35,482 nt of DNA from Anaerofilum sp. (lineage in GTDB: Bacteria; Bacillota; Clostridia; Oscillospirales; Ruminococcaceae). Shown here in pieces: positions 25,113 through 34,074 of the stretch. Under the pieces are notes generated by a model. It was not told the DNA's origin and did not search any database. It saw only the letters and a list, made by a program, of their open reading frames with translations. The translations under genes and the position numbers were made by a program. The stretch spans positions 1 to 35,482 of the forward strand of contig JAHHUF010000006.1 of assembly GCA_020024115.1 (NCBI GenBank), in the 5' to 3' direction. Position 1 is the first letter of the stretch; every line of letters starts with the position of its first letter.

Positions 25113-25133
25113 AAATATTCAGTGTTTTTTCAG

Positions 25134-25634
25134 TTAAAACGCAATATCTTTATAAGCAATTTCGTCAATTTCTTCATTTAGAATACAGACACCAATTCCG
25201 TTATCGTCGTCATCTTCACCGCCCCATGTGCGTGAAAAGAGTAGATAGATGCAGCGTTCATCATCCTCTGTTAGAAAATCCTCTTCAATCAAAATGGATT
25301 CTAATGTAACTGCTTGCAAAAGTGCCTCTCTTGTTTCAATTTCGGGCCACCATTCTTCAAATTCTTCCTCATCGTCTGGCCCCCAAGCAAAACGCTGGTC
25401 TTCGTTATAGTATTCAATTAAATCATCAATCAGTTTCACCTGCAATTCGGGCCATTTTTCCATAAAACATTGATATGTCTTATGCTGCTTTTCTGAAACT
25501 TCAGTTTGGTCATCGTCTTTTTTCACCAAAAGTTCAACTGTGGTTGGAGTTCCACCAAAGTTAATTGTTTCATTTTTGCTCCACCAATCGTATTCTTCAT
25601 CCAAGACCAATTCTCCAAATACTGCATCTTTCAC
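25134..25634 (-). CDS. Acidic unknown protein, DUF6985-like
   Basis: A 166-residue soluble protein, very rich in Asp/Glu and Trp (patches EEYDWW, DDEEEFEEWWPE, GGEDDDDNG). Its opening, a short strand with FGEL then a WW segment and FGGTPTTVELLV, resembles the DUF6985 type of small bacterial proteins, some of which sit in immunity or effector-protection loci. This is a guess from general pattern, not a match I can prove. It starts with GTG 25634 overlapping the previous stop (GTGA). Its pair gene and the M42 peptidase lie upstream. No toxin is nearby. Confidence 0.65.
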   Translation of the reverse strand: MKDAVFGELVLDEEYDWWSKNETINFGGTPTTVELLVKKDDDQTEVSEKQHKTYQCFMEKWPELQVKLIDDLIEYYNEDQRFAWGPDDEEEFEEWWPEIETREALLQAVTLESILIEEDFLTEDDERCIYLLFSRTWGGEDDDDNGIGVCILNEEIDEIAYKDIAF

Positions 25635-26173
25635 AAAATTTCTCTCCTCTGTATTGATTGCTGTTTTTCAATTTTGATTGTTTTATTATCCACGGGATTC
25701 CAAAATTCGTATTCTGCTTGTCCGCCATTGTTTTGGATGTTATTCTTAAAGTCTTTGGATTTAAACACAAAAGCAAAGATTTTTTTCACAGAATCATTCA
25801 CTTCCGTTTTGTCAATCCATGTGCTGCCCAACCAGCGTTTTTCCTCTCCAGACAAGAGAGTCGCACAACCAATGCGATTTTCTAAAATATCAAAAATTGT
25901 GTTAGTCAACTCTGCATACTCCTCTAGGTCTGAGCTGTAATGGTTATGGATATATGAAAAAATCAAAGTAAATTCGCCTTGTTCTTCCAGTTCAATGAGC
26001 AAGTTGCTGTTTGAGTTTGGATTTTCTATTTTAAGGCAAACCGATTTTTCAGACAAATACTCATAGCCTTTGTCAGTGGATGTATATTGTTTTACAGAAT
26101 ACCCTTTCAACCGCTGCAACAATTCGCTTCGTTTTTCTGTTGGATTGATACAACTATCTTGCTGTTCCATCAT
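25631..26173 (-). CDS. Unknown soluble protein paired with the acidic protein
   Basis: A 180-residue hydrophilic protein with a KRSELLQRLKGY helix, a beta region (LLIELEEQGEFTLIFSYIHNHY), an ELTNTIFDILENRIG helix, and a basic C-terminus. No family is recognised. ATG 26173 is chosen because AAAGGG is nine bases upstream; a GTG at 26179 lies too close to that site. It begins 14 bases after the M42 stop and overlaps the next gene by four bases, so it is the fifth gene of the dapF transcript. Confidence 0.65.
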   Translation of the reverse strand: MMEQQDSCINPTEKRSELLQRLKGYSVKQYTSTDKGYEYLSEKSVCLKIENPNSNSNLLIELEEQGEFTLIFSYIHNHYSSDLEEYAELTNTIFDILENRIGCATLLSGEEKRWLGSTWIDKTEVNDSVKKIFAFVFKSKDFKNNIQNNGGQAEYEFWNPVDNKTIKIEKQQSIQRREIL

Positions 26174-26187
26174 TTTCACCAGCCCTT

Positions 26188-27225
26188 TTATTCAAAGGGA
26201 TTCAACTCCACAGGCTCTCGCAAACCACACAAAAATTCAGCAATCAAATCAATGCAAGCCTGTATATCATTCAAGCTGCCCACTTCGGCAGGGGTATGCA
26301 TATAGCGCAGAGGAATCGAAACCAATGTGACAGGCACACCATTATTTTTGATATGGATTGCATCTGCATCGGTATAGGTGGACGCAGGTGTAACTTCATG
26401 CTGCACCTGAATACCACAGCGTTTTGCTGCCTGCTCCAATAATTTACGCAAGGGTTTACTGTTGATGCTTCCATGGCACAAAACAGGGCCACCGCCCAGC
26501 TTTACTCTGCCATTATCGCCATCGCTACAACCGGGTGCATCACTGGCAAAGGTGACATCTACCACAATCGCCATATCAGGGCGAATACTTTCTGCTGCCC
26601 AATGTGCCCCTCGTTTGGTTGTTTCCTCACCTGATGCACTGACAGCAAACACCCCTGCCGTACAGCCCATCCGTGCGGCTTTTTTCAAGGCTTCCATCAC
26701 AATGAAAACACCTGCTTTATCATCTAAGGCACGAGAACAAATGCAGTTGTTTTGCAACATTCTCCAATCAGTGTCCAACACAACGGTATCCCCTGTATGC
26801 ACCAAATCTTCTGCTTCTTTTTGGCTGGCTGCACCAATATCAATCAGCAAGTCTTTTGCGGAAATGCCCTCTTTTTTGCAGGCATCTGTCATAGCAATTG
26901 CCCCATGAACAATGCCTTTATCGGTCAAAATCCGAACCTTTTGCCCTGCCCAGCAATGCAGCCTTGCACCACCTGCTTTTGCCACATGAAGCAAACCGCT
27001 ACTGTTGGCACAGGTGACCATCAAACCAACTTCGTCCGCATGTGCATCCAACAGCACTCTGACATTTGAATTTTCATTCAGTACAGCGGTTACATTGCTG
27101 TTTCCATCAATATAAAGCTGGTGACTATACTGCTCCATTTCCTCCAAAACGACCTTCTGCAAAGGCACTTCATTACCACTGACAGATGCTGTACAAAGCA
27201 ATCTGTGCAAAAATTCTTGATTCAT
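26188..27225 (-). CDS. M42 family metallo-aminopeptidase
   Basis: A dinuclear-metal aminopeptidase or deblocking enzyme (TET/FrvX type) that trims peptides in the cytoplasm. The 345-residue protein has the family ligands in order: His62/Asp64 (DAHADEVG), Asp168-169 (SRALDDKAG), catalytic Glu200 with Glu201 (SASGEETT), Asp223 (VVDVTFASD) and His310 (YMHTPAE). Length is typical. AAAGGG precedes ATG 27225. It may help recycle peptides, in line with the amino-acid transporter at 32534-34977, but the context gives no substrate. Confidence 0.92.
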   Translation of the reverse strand: MNQEFLHRLLCTASVSGNEVPLQKVVLEEMEQYSHQLYIDGNSNVTAVLNENSNVRVLLDAHADEVGLMVTCANSSGLLHVAKAGGARLHCWAGQKVRILTDKGIVHGAIAMTDACKKEGISAKDLLIDIGAASQKEAEDLVHTGDTVVLDTDWRMLQNNCICSRALDDKAGVFIVMEALKKAARMGCTAGVFAVSASGEETTKRGAHWAAESIRPDMAIVVDVTFASDAPGCSDGDNGRVKLGGGPVLCHGSINSKPLRKLLEQAAKRCGIQVQHEVTPASTYTDADAIHIKNNGVPVTLVSIPLRYMHTPAEVGSLNDIQACIDLIAEFLCGLREPVELNPFE

Positions 27226-27284
27226 AATCTAACCCTTTCTGGTTGTTCCGCAACCCCTGTCAATCTTACCAACTGTAAAATGGA

Positions 27285-27692
27285 TTATATGCCCTGTTGA
27301 TACAGTTGTTTTTCTGTGCCATCAGAAGAAAACAGCTTGGCACTGATTCTATCCATATATATAAGAGCCAATGCTTTCCCTGTTTCCTCATTGTATATTT
27401 CTTTCAGTTGGGGCATGGTTTCAAATGCCTTTTGCTTTGCTTCTGCACTGTTGTCAAAATCCACAGTGCCACGAATCCGAATCCACTGCCCATCACCGTT
27501 TGCAGTACACACTTCAATGTTGGTGTTATCTAAAAGCTGTTTATATGTATTTCTGTGTTTTCCGATTGCAAAATACAGCTTTCCATTATACTCCATTGCA
27601 AATCCAAAAGGACGCACACGAGGCATATAGCCTTCTACGGTTGCAAAATAAAATATTGGGTTCTCCTTCAAAAACTGCATCAGTTCTTCCAT
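27285..27692 (-). CDS. Pyridoxamine 5'-phosphate oxidase-like FMN-binding protein
   Basis: A 135-residue split-barrel flavoprotein. It has PIFYFATVEGYMPRVRPFG near the N-terminus, KLYFAIGKHRNTYKQLLDN and VCTANGDGQWIRIRGTV, the usual pattern of small PNPOx-family (general stress or F420/FMN) proteins in clostridia. True PdxH is longer (about 210), so this is probably a reductase- or stress-type member. GAAAGGAAG precedes ATG 27692. It lies 26 bases after galM and 59 before the M42 gene. Confidence 0.85.
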   Translation of the reverse strand: MEELMQFLKENPIFYFATVEGYMPRVRPFGFAMEYNGKLYFAIGKHRNTYKQLLDNTNIEVCTANGDGQWIRIRGTVDFDNSAEAKQKAFETMPQLKEIYNEETGKALALIYMDRISAKLFSSDGTEKQLYQQGI

Positions 27693-27718
27693 TGTTCTGT
27701 CTTCCTTTCTTGTTGGTA

Positions 27719-28759
27719 TTATTCGTTACATCCAAATGTATACACAGTTGTTTCTCTCAGCAGCTCACCGGGGTGCAAAATTGCATCAGGGAACTGCTCT
27801 CGATTGGGCGAACAGGGAAAATGCTGTGTTTCCAAACAAACAGAATTTCTTGGACAATGCACAAATCCATCTTTGGCACAGCCTTCATCTTGCAGCCAGT
27901 TTGCTGTATAAACCTGCACACCGGGCTGTGTTGTGTGACATTCCAGCCAAATTCCGCTGTGTTCTGCTTCCAACCGGGCAGCTTTCGCCAGTCCGCTTTT
28001 AATACGGTTTATGATATAGTTATGGTCATACCCATGTCCCCACTGCAACTGCTGAAACTCTTGGTCAATCCTATCACCAATGGTATGTTTTGTAGTAAAA
28101 TCCATTGGAGTATCCTCAACCAGTTCAACCGTTCCATAAGGGCAAGAAAACTCATCCGATGGGGTATATGTATCTGCCCAAAGCTGAAGCTGATGTCCCA
28201 GCACATTGTTACTCTTTACTCCATCCAGATTGAAATAGCTGTGATTGGTGAGATTGATGGGGGTGGGTGCATCACAAGATGCTGTATAATCCAAAATAAG
28301 CTGATTGGTTTCGGTTAGGGTGCATTGAACCGAAACTTGAACAGTTGCAGGAAATCCGTCTTCACCATCAAGGCTGGTATAGTGAAATTCCACGGTATTA
28401 TCATCTGTAATTTTTCCCTGAAATACTTTTTGGTGCCAAACGCCATGATTATGGTTTGGCCCATTGTTTGGCTCAAGCTGGTATACTTTGCCTTCCAATT
28501 CAAATGCTGCTTTTTCAATGCGGTTTGCATAGCGTCCCACAAAGCTGCCCAAGAAAAACTGGTCTTTTTCATACCCTGCCAAGTCTTTACAACCCAGAAC
28601 AATATCAATAATTTCGCCGTTTTTTGCAGGCACCATCCAGTTGACAATTCTGCATCCATACTCAATCAGCAAAACTCTTGTTCCTTTGCTGTTCTCCAGC
28701 CAGTAGCAATAGACCTCCTGCCCTTGTGCAGTTTTTCCATAAAGCCGTTTTGTAACCAT
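27719..28759 (-). CDS. galM: Aldose 1-epimerase (galactose mutarotase)
   Basis: Interconverts the alpha and beta anomers of hexoses, serving sugar catabolism. The 346-residue protein has FVGRYANRIE (residues 74-82), NHNHG with His105, catalytic-type His173 (LTNHSYFNL), and late Glu310 (CLETQHFP). ATG 28759 is preferred to the frame opening at 28783, as AAGGAG lies 11 bases before it. It follows dapF by 47 bases and precedes the FMN protein by 26, in the same strand and probably transcript. No galK/galT is nearby. Confidence 0.93.
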   Translation of the reverse strand: MVTKRLYGKTAQGQEVYCYWLENSKGTRVLLIEYGCRIVNWMVPAKNGEIIDIVLGCKDLAGYEKDQFFLGSFVGRYANRIEKAAFELEGKVYQLEPNNGPNHNHGVWHQKVFQGKITDDNTVEFHYTSLDGEDGFPATVQVSVQCTLTETNQLILDYTASCDAPTPINLTNHSYFNLDGVKSNNVLGHQLQLWADTYTPSDEFSCPYGTVELVEDTPMDFTTKHTIGDRIDQEFQQLQWGHGYDHNYIINRIKSGLAKAARLEAEHSGIWLECHTTQPGVQVYTANWLQDEGCAKDGFVHCPRNSVCLETQHFPCSPNREQFPDAILHPGELLRETTVYTFGCNE

Positions 28760-28806
28760 AGCCCCATTTTCTCCTTTATGCAAAACATTTCAGTCAATCG
28801 GTTGAT

Positions 28807-29631
28807 TCAAATTTCGATGGTTCCTTCAAACACAGATACCGCTTGTCCTGTCATCCAAACAGTGTTGTCTGTAACACAAATTGTTAAATCACCGCCCAGC
28901 AAATGCACTGTAATATCGGTGTTTTGGGGGCATTTTCCTCGTGCTACAAATGCCGCTGCTGCTGCACATGCGCCTGTACCGCACGCCAATGTTTCACCAC
29001 TACCACGCTCCCAAACACGCATTTCCAATTCTATGGGGGAAATATAACGGATAAACTCGGTATTTACACTTTCCGGAAAGGCTGAATGGGTTTCAAAGCC
29101 TTTCCCGATGGAAGGTAAATCCAATGTTTTTGTATCCTCAACTTCCACAACACAATGAGGGTTCCCCATGCTGACCAAAGTCACCTGCCATTCGGTTCCC
29201 TGCACATTCAAAGGCTGGATTACCTTGTTTTCTTCAAACCCAACTGCTGGCAGGCTTTTTGTGGAAAACTCTGCTTTACCCATATCCACTTTCCACATAT
29301 TGAGGGCAGTACGCTGCATTGTTTTGACTCCTGCAAGGGTATCTATGGCAAGAGTGTCCTTTTTAATGCCATTTTGATACAGCCATTGTGCCACACAACG
29401 CACACCATTTCCGCACATTTTGCCCTCGCTGCCATCAGCGTTGAACATTCGCATTTGACCATCTGCATTTTGGGCAGAGCAAATGCAAATCACCCCATCA
29501 CCGCCCACTCCAAAATGGCGGTCAGACAAAAAGGGAATGGCATCCATCAACTCTTGTGGCAACCCACTGCGACAATCCACATAGAGATAGTCATTCCCAC
29601 ATCCTTGCATTTTTGTAAAACCAATTTTCAT
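28807..29631 (-). CDS. dapF: Diaminopimelate epimerase
   Basis: Converts LL- to meso-diaminopimelate for lysine and peptidoglycan synthesis. The 274-residue protein has the two catalytic cysteines: Cys73 (GKMCGNGVRC) and Cys217 (GETLACGTGACAAA), plus the N-terminal TKMQGCGNDY and GGDGV. Length is typical. AAAGGAG is upstream of ATG 29631. It leads a run of six same-strand genes. Its promoter TTGTGA/TATAAT is at 29685-29713. Confidence 0.97.
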   Translation of the reverse strand: MKIGFTKMQGCGNDYLYVDCRSGLPQELMDAIPFLSDRHFGVGGDGVICICSAQNADGQMRMFNADGSEGKMCGNGVRCVAQWLYQNGIKKDTLAIDTLAGVKTMQRTALNMWKVDMGKAEFSTKSLPAVGFEENKVIQPLNVQGTEWQVTLVSMGNPHCVVEVEDTKTLDLPSIGKGFETHSAFPESVNTEFIRYISPIELEMRVWERGSGETLACGTGACAAAAAFVARGKCPQNTDITVHLLGGDLTICVTDNTVWMTGQAVSVFEGTIEI

Positions 29632-29673
29632 ATCTGTTTTTGCTCCTTTAAATAGGACAATTTTTTATCTGAT

Positions 29674-29713
29674 ATTATACTCATATTATACTCAAATGCC
29701 CAATCATTCACAA
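29674..29713 (-). promoter_or_regulatory. Promoter of dapF with a duplicated -10 box
   Basis: TTGTGA (29708-29713), a 17-base spacer and TATAAT (29685-29690) on the minus strand. An identical TATAAT (29674-29679) lies 11 bases further on within a direct repeat of GAGTATAATAT. The second box has no -35 of its own. Confidence 0.7.
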
Positions 29714-29794
29714 GCCAAAATATCAATCTGTCTTTAAAAAATCTTGTGTTTTTTGTATTTTATGCTGTATCAGAAAAATTTTTTCTTGTTTCTC

Positions 29795-29823
29795 TTGACA
29801 ATTGCTCTAAAAAAAGCTATAAA
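29795..29823 (+). promoter_or_regulatory. Sigma-A-type promoter of acpP
   Basis: TTGACA (29795-29800), exactly the consensus, a 17-base spacer and TATAAA (29818-29823). It diverges from the dapF promoter; the stretch between is AT-rich and holds nothing else. Confidence 0.85.
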
Positions 29824-29863
29824 AGGTATAGTTAAGAATCCACCAATGAGGAGAGTAGTTTGA

Positions 29864-30094
29864 ATGGATATTTTTGAGCGCATCCGCAGTATGCTTGCTG
29901 AACAGCTAGACCTTGAAGAGGACAAAATCACTTTAGAAAGCAACATTTTGGACGACTTTGAGGCAGACAGTCTTGATGTAGTTGATATGATTATGAGCCT
30001 TGAAGATGAATTTGGTGTTGAAATCCCAGACGAGGATGTAGAAAACCTGCATACCGTTGGGGATGTTGTTCGTTATGTCGAAGAAAACAGCTGA
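29864..30094 (+). CDS. acpP: Acyl carrier protein
   Basis: Carries growing acyl chains on a phosphopantetheine arm. The 76-residue, strongly acidic protein has the attachment motif DSLD with Ser36 and the four-helix pattern ([10 protein letters not shown] at the start, [18 protein letters not shown] after the Ser). GAGGAGA lies nine bases before ATG 29864. No other fatty-acid gene is beside it, which is less usual than acpP between fabD/fabG and fabF, so it may be a second ACP or the main one moved away. Confidence 0.95.
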   Translation: MDIFERIRSMLAEQLDLEEDKITLESNILDDFEADSLDVVDMIMSLEDEFGVEIPDEDVENLHTVGDVVRYVEENS

Positions 30095-30115
30095 GCAAAG
30101 CAAAACCATCTGCAC

Positions 30116-30140
30116 AGCCCCCATCATCGCTATGGGGGTT
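30116..30140 (+). terminator. Weak terminator-like hairpin between acpP and proS
   Basis: CCCCCAT (30118-30124) pairs with ATGGGGG (30132-30138), with weaker pairs at both ends, followed by GTTTCTTT. It may partly terminate acpP. The proS gene has no separate promoter that I can see. Confidence 0.45.
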
Positions 30141-30186
30141 GTTTCTTTGCTGCAATATAAATTTGCATTTAAGGAGGATTTTATTC

Positions 30187-31623
30187 ATGAGTGATAAGAA
30201 AAAAATGGTGGAAGCCATTACCCCAATCGACCAAGATTTTGCACAATGGTACACTGATATTTGTCTGAAAGCCGAACTGGTGGACTATTCCACCGTAAAA
30301 GGGTGTGTCATTCTGCGTCCTTATGGCTATGCTATTTGGGAAAACATCACCCGCATTTTGGACAAAATGCTGAAAAATACCGGACACGAAAATGTCGCAA
30401 TGCCTATGTTTATTCCCGAAAGCCTCCTGCAAAAGGAAAAAGACCATGTAGAAGGCTTTGCTCCTGAGGTTGCATGGGTAACACATGGCGGAGAAGAAGA
30501 ACTGGAAGACCGTCTGTGTGTGCGTCCTACCAGCGAAACTTTGTTCTGTGACCATTTTGCACACATTCTACATTCATGGCGTGATTTGCCCTTGAAGTAT
30601 AACCAGTGGTGCAGCGTTGTTCGCTGGGAAAAATCCACCCGTCCTTTCCTGCGCAGCCGTGAATTTTGGTGGCAAGAGGGTCACACTCTGCACGAAACTG
30701 CTGAGGAAGCAAAAGCAGAAACAGAATTGATGCTGAATGTTTATGCAGATTTGTGCGAAAAGCATTTGATGATTCCTGTTGTAAAGGGCAAAAAGACTGA
30801 CAAAGAAAAATTTGCAGGTGCAGAAGCAACCTACACCATCGAGGCAATGATGCATGACGGAAAGGCTTTGCAAAGCGGTACAAGCCATTATTTTGGCGAT
30901 GGGTTTGCTCATGCCTTTGACATTCAGTTTGCCGGTCGTGACAACACTTTGCAGCATCCTTTCCAGACAAGCTGGGGTGTTTCTACCCGTTTGGTAGGTG
31001 CAATTATTATGACACATGGCGATGACGAAGGTTTGATTTTGCCTCCTGCAATTGCTCCTTATCAAGTGGTCATTGTTCCCATTGCATCTCATAAACCCAG
31101 TGTTATGGAAAAAGCAGAAGAACTGGCAGCCCGTCTGCGCAAGTTCTGCCGTGTAAAGCTGGACGCATCCGACAACAGCCCCGGCTGGAAGTTTGCACAA
31201 TGGGAAATGAAAGGCGTTCCTCTGCGTTTGGAAATCGGGCCCAAAGATATTGAGAATAACCAATGCGTTTTGGTTCGTCGTGACAACCGTGAAAAAGTAT
31301 TTGTAAACTTGGACGAACTGGAAACCGCTTTGCCTGCACAGTTGGATGTTGTAGCACAGGCAATTTTCCAGAAAGCTCTGCAAAACCGTGAAAACCGCAC
31401 CTTTAGTGCATCCACAATGGATGAGGTCATCCGTTTGGCTTCTGAGAAAAATGGATACATCAAAACCATGTGGTGTGGTGACTTGGCTTGTGAGGAAAAA
31501 ATGAAAGAGGAAGCTGGATTGTCCAGCCGTTGTATGCCTTTTGAGCAAGAGACCATCAGTGATGTTTGTCCCTGCTGCGGCAAGCCTGCAAAAACTATGG
31601 TTTACTGGGGCAAAGCATACTAA
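30187..31623 (+). CDS. proS: Prolyl-tRNA synthetase, archaeal/eukaryotic-type
   Basis: Charges tRNA-Pro. The 478-residue protein is of the short class found in archaea, eukaryotes and some bacteria, without the bacterial editing insert. It has class II motif 2 ([18 protein letters not shown]), the [12 protein letters not shown] and TSWGVSTRL segments, the anticodon domain (VVIVPI onwards), and a C-terminal zinc-like set of cysteines: [14 protein letters not shown] and VCPCCGK. ATG 30187 follows AAGGAGG; the longer frame to 30139 overlaps the hairpin. A terminator follows at 31670-31711. Confidence 0.97.
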   Translation: MSDKKKMVEAITPIDQDFAQWYTDICLKAELVDYSTVKGCVILRPYGYAIWENITRILDKMLKNTGHENVAMPMFIPESLLQKEKDHVEGFAPEVAWVTHGGEEELEDRLCVRPTSETLFCDHFAHILHSWRDLPLKYNQWCSVVRWEKSTRPFLRSREFWWQEGHTLHETAEEAKAETELMLNVYADLCEKHLMIPVVKGKKTDKEKFAGAEATYTIEAMMHDGKALQSGTSHYFGDGFAHAFDIQFAGRDNTLQHPFQTSWGVSTRLVGAIIMTHGDDEGLILPPAIAPYQVVIVPIASHKPSVMEKAEELAARLRKFCRVKLDASDNSPGWKFAQWEMKGVPLRLEIGPKDIENNQCVLVRRDNREKVFVNLDELETALPAQLDVVAQAIFQKALQNRENRTFSASTMDEVIRLASEKNGYIKTMWCGDLACEEKMKEEAGLSSRCMPFEQETISDVCPCCGKPAKTMVYWGKAY

Positions 31624-31669
31624 TTCTGCTTTTATTTTACCTATTAGCAAAAATTGATATTACACTCAA

Positions 31670-31711
31670 AAAATCACCCTTGTAAAACTGAATGTTTACA
31701 AGGGTGATTTT
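31670..31711. terminator. Bidirectional terminator between proS and the convergent membrane gene
   Basis: A perfect 17-base-pair stem (31670-31686 and 31695-31711) with an eight-base loop. It ends five bases before the stop codon of the minus-strand gene and is T-rich on both outward sides. Confidence 0.88.
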
Positions 31712-31715
31712 GATT

Positions 31716-32438
31716 TTATTGGATTTTTTCAATCTCTGTTACAATCTTCATATTGCTGGTGTGATGGATTCGATACATTGCTGTATTTTCTGTGTTCCAC
31801 TCAATACTTTTGTATTCATTGAACATACTTTCCGTGTTTGGTTGAAACGGGATACAAGTTGGCACATAGAAACTTGTCCATGAATTGTTTGTGCTTTCGC
31901 CAATTCCACGGTATTGGGTCATAACTTCTACTTCTTGCCCTGCAAAAGGTCCTGGCATTCCCTCAACAGTAATTCTGTCGTTCAGCCAAACTTCACTCAC
32001 TTCCAATTGTCCGTTTTCCACCTGACGAATATCCTGCTGCACATTTTTCAACAAAGTTGGAACTTTTTCACTGGTAATCATTGCAATTCCAATAAAAGAC
32101 ACAAATCCCAATGTAACAACCTCCAAAACAATGGACTGTATCAATCCGGAAACTGTAATATCGTCCCGAAATCGTACCAACAGCACAATGTGTGTTACTA
32201 TAACTGCAATTATTAGCACCGCAAGAGCCATTGCATCTATCAAAATAATCTTATACCAAGTTTCGCAGGCTTGCAATAACTCCAAAGAAGTAGTTACATC
32301 TTTTATCAAATATTGTTGAAGCATAGGACTAATGCTTACAAAAAACATCAGTATCAATGGAAAAATCGCTATAAATGGCAGCAAGATAACAAGTATTGTT
32401 GTTTTATAAAATCCATAAGTAGGAGTACCAAATCTCAT
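31716..32438 (-). CDS. Unknown membrane protein with a large soluble domain
   Basis: A 240-residue protein with three membrane helices (about residues 14-38, 62-88 and 97-118), then about 115 soluble residues rich in Trp, Tyr and acidic groups (LNDRITVEGMPGPFAGQEVEVM, NNSWTSFYVPTCIPF). The soluble part probably faces outward if the N-terminus is inside. No family is recognised. Start ATG 32438 has AAAGGAA upstream; the 10 codons before it in frame are lysine/arginine-rich leader only. It stands alone between two terminators, downstream of the ABC transporter on the same strand. Confidence 0.7.
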   Translation of the reverse strand: MRFGTPTYGFYKTTILVILLPFIAIFPLILMFFVSISPMLQQYLIKDVTTSLELLQACETWYKIILIDAMALAVLIIAVIVTHIVLLVRFRDDITVSGLIQSIVLEVVTLGFVSFIGIAMITSEKVPTLLKNVQQDIRQVENGQLEVSEVWLNDRITVEGMPGPFAGQEVEVMTQYRGIGESTNNSWTSFYVPTCIPFQPNTESMFNEYKSIEWNTENTAMYRIHHTSNMKIVTEIEKIQ

Positions 32439-32466
32439 TCTAACTTTCCTTTCTCTTTTTAATAAC

Positions 32467-32515
32467 AAAACAGAGAATTTTCAAAAATCATTTTTGATAA
32501 ATTCCCTGTTTTGCT
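32467..32515 (-). terminator. Hairpin terminator after the ABC transporter operon
   Basis: CAAAACAG-GAATTT on the left pairs with AAATTC-CTGTTTTG on the right, with one mismatch and an inner AAAAAT/ATTTTT extension. Its T-rich tail on the minus strand (TTATT) is weak. Confidence 0.6.
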
Positions 32516-32533
32516 GAAACAATATTCTCTCTA

Positions 32534-33277
32534 TTACAAAACTTTGCTGAGGAACTCTTTCAATCGCTGATTTTTTGGGTTTCCGAAAAATTCTTCAGGA
32601 TTTCCTTCTTCTTGAATGACACCTTGGTCAATGAAAACCACACGGTCGGCAACCTCACGGGCAAAGCCCATTTCGTGAGTTACAACAACCATTGTCATAT
32701 TTTCAGATGCAAGCTGTTTCATAACATCCAATACTTCGGACACCATTTCCGGATCAAGAGCACTGGTTGGCTCATCAAACAGCATAACATCCGGCTGCAT
32801 TGCCAATGCACGGGCAATCGCCACACGCTGCTGCTGTCCACCGGACATCTGAATGGGGTAAGCATCTTTACGGTCAGCCAAACCCACACGCCCCAACAGT
32901 TGGGTTGCCAGTTCTTCTGCCTCTGTCTTGCTCATGCCTTTTACTTTGACAGGGGCAACTGTCAGGTTTTGCAGGACAGTCATATTTGCAAACAGATTAA
33001 AACTCTGGAACACCATTCCCATTTTTTGGCGCAAATGGTTGATGTTTGTTTTTTTGTCTGTCAGGTCAGAACCCTCAAAGATAATCTGCCCACTTGTAGG
33101 TTGCTCCAACAGATTCAAGCAGCGCAAAAAGGTCGATTTACCACTGCCCGAAGGCCCAATCACAGCCACAACTTCTCCTTTGTGAATGTCGATATTGATG
33201 CCTTTCAAAACCTCAATATGCTTAAACTGCTTTTTCAAATCTTTTACTTGAATCAAAACATCTTTATCTTGTAACAC
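32534..33277 (-). CDS. glnQ: Polar amino-acid ABC transporter ATPase
   Basis: The ATP-hydrolysing subunit of an amino-acid importer. The 247-residue protein has Walker [10 protein letters not shown], the Q-loop, the signature [15 protein letters not shown], Walker [15 protein letters not shown], and the switch His ([10 protein letters not shown]). GTG 33277 is the start, with AAGGAG upstream; it overlaps the permease stop by 14 bases, so the genes are coupled. The short glutamine-type sequence fits with a PAAT importer. The name glnQ marks the subfamily; the substrate is unproven. Confidence 0.93.
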   Translation of the reverse strand: MLQDKDVLIQVKDLKKQFKHIEVLKGINIDIHKGEVVAVIGPSGSGKSTFLRCLNLLEQPTSGQIIFEGSDLTDKKTNINHLRQKMGMVFQSFNLFANMTVLQNLTVAPVKVKGMSKTEAEELATQLLGRVGLADRKDAYPIQMSGGQQQRVAIARALAMQPDVMLFDEPTSALDPEMVSEVLDVMKQLASENMTMVVVTHEMGFAREVADRVVFIDQGVIQEEGNPEEFFGNPKNQRLKEFLSKVL

Positions 33278-33986
33278 TGCGGCTCATTCTCCTTTCAAAT
33301 ACTGAAATCAACTTGGACAGAGTAAATACGATAACAAAATACATAATAGCAGCAATAATATACGGCTCAACAAAAATGTAGGTTGTAGATGCCACTGCCT
33401 GTGCTTGGAACATCAAATCTGCAATGCCAACCATGCTCAACACGCTGGTTTCTTTGATGATGGTAACAAACTCGTTGCAGAGTGCAGGCAGAATATTGCG
33501 GATTGCCTGTGGAAGAATGACATATCTCATTGCCTGCCAGTGGTTCATGCCAACACAGCGGGCAGCCTCCATTTGTCCACCTGAAACCGCACCAATACCA
33601 CTGCGGACTACTTCGCTCAGGTATGCACCTGAGTTCAACGCCACCGCTACAAACCCCCACATGATACGGGTGGCGGTTGCATTGCCCAATTTCAGCCCCA
33701 AAGAGGTGGCACCATAATAAATCACAAATACCTGCACAATCAATGGAGTTGCACGAAGCACCTCAACATAAATGCTGCAAATGCCTTTGATGATGTATTT
33801 CAAAATAACAAGAAGGATATTGTCATCTTTTTTAACAGTCAACATTCTTCCGGATGCGATGACAAGCCCCAAAACAGACCCCAAAACCACAGCCAATGCT
33901 GCAATCCAAAGGGTATTGACCAAACCTGTCCAATAAAAATTACTGTAACCTTGCCAGATTTTAGACATTGCTTCAAGTGAAATCAT
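33264..33986 (-). CDS. Polar amino-acid ABC transporter permease
   Basis: The membrane subunit of a PAAT-family importer, which probably acts as a homodimer because only one permease gene is present. The 240-residue protein has five or so membrane helices and the EAA-loop sequence [19 protein letters not shown] that contacts the ATPase. ATG 33986 follows AAAGGAGA; the frame is open upstream without a site. It lies 88 bases after the binding-protein gene, with a GC-rich hairpin between. Confidence 0.93.
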   Translation of the reverse strand: MISLEAMSKIWQGYSNFYWTGLVNTLWIAALAVVLGSVLGLVIASGRMLTVKKDDNILLVILKYIIKGICSIYVEVLRATPLIVQVFVIYYGATSLGLKLGNATATRIMWGFVAVALNSGAYLSEVVRSGIGAVSGGQMEAARCVGMNHWQAMRYVILPQAIRNILPALCNEFVTIIKETSVLSMVGIADLMFQAQAVASTTYIFVEPYIIAAIMYFVIVFTLSKLISVFERRMSRSVTR

Positions 33987-34013
33987 GGAAACTCTCCTTT
34001 TTATTTGACACAA

Positions 34014-34051
34014 ACGCCGGCGAAAGGCTTTCTTTTGCCTCCGCCGGTCGT
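34014..34051 (-). promoter_or_regulatory. GC-rich hairpin between binding-protein and permease genes
   Basis: CCGGCG (34017-34022) pairs with CGCCGG (34042-34047), extended by an inner AGGC/GCCT pairing; the minus-strand 3' side continues as TTTGTGT. Such hairpins after a binding-protein gene often protect its mRNA or partly end transcription, so the binding protein is made in excess. Confidence 0.6.
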
Positions 34052-34074
34052 ATTAAGCATTGAACTAAACGATT

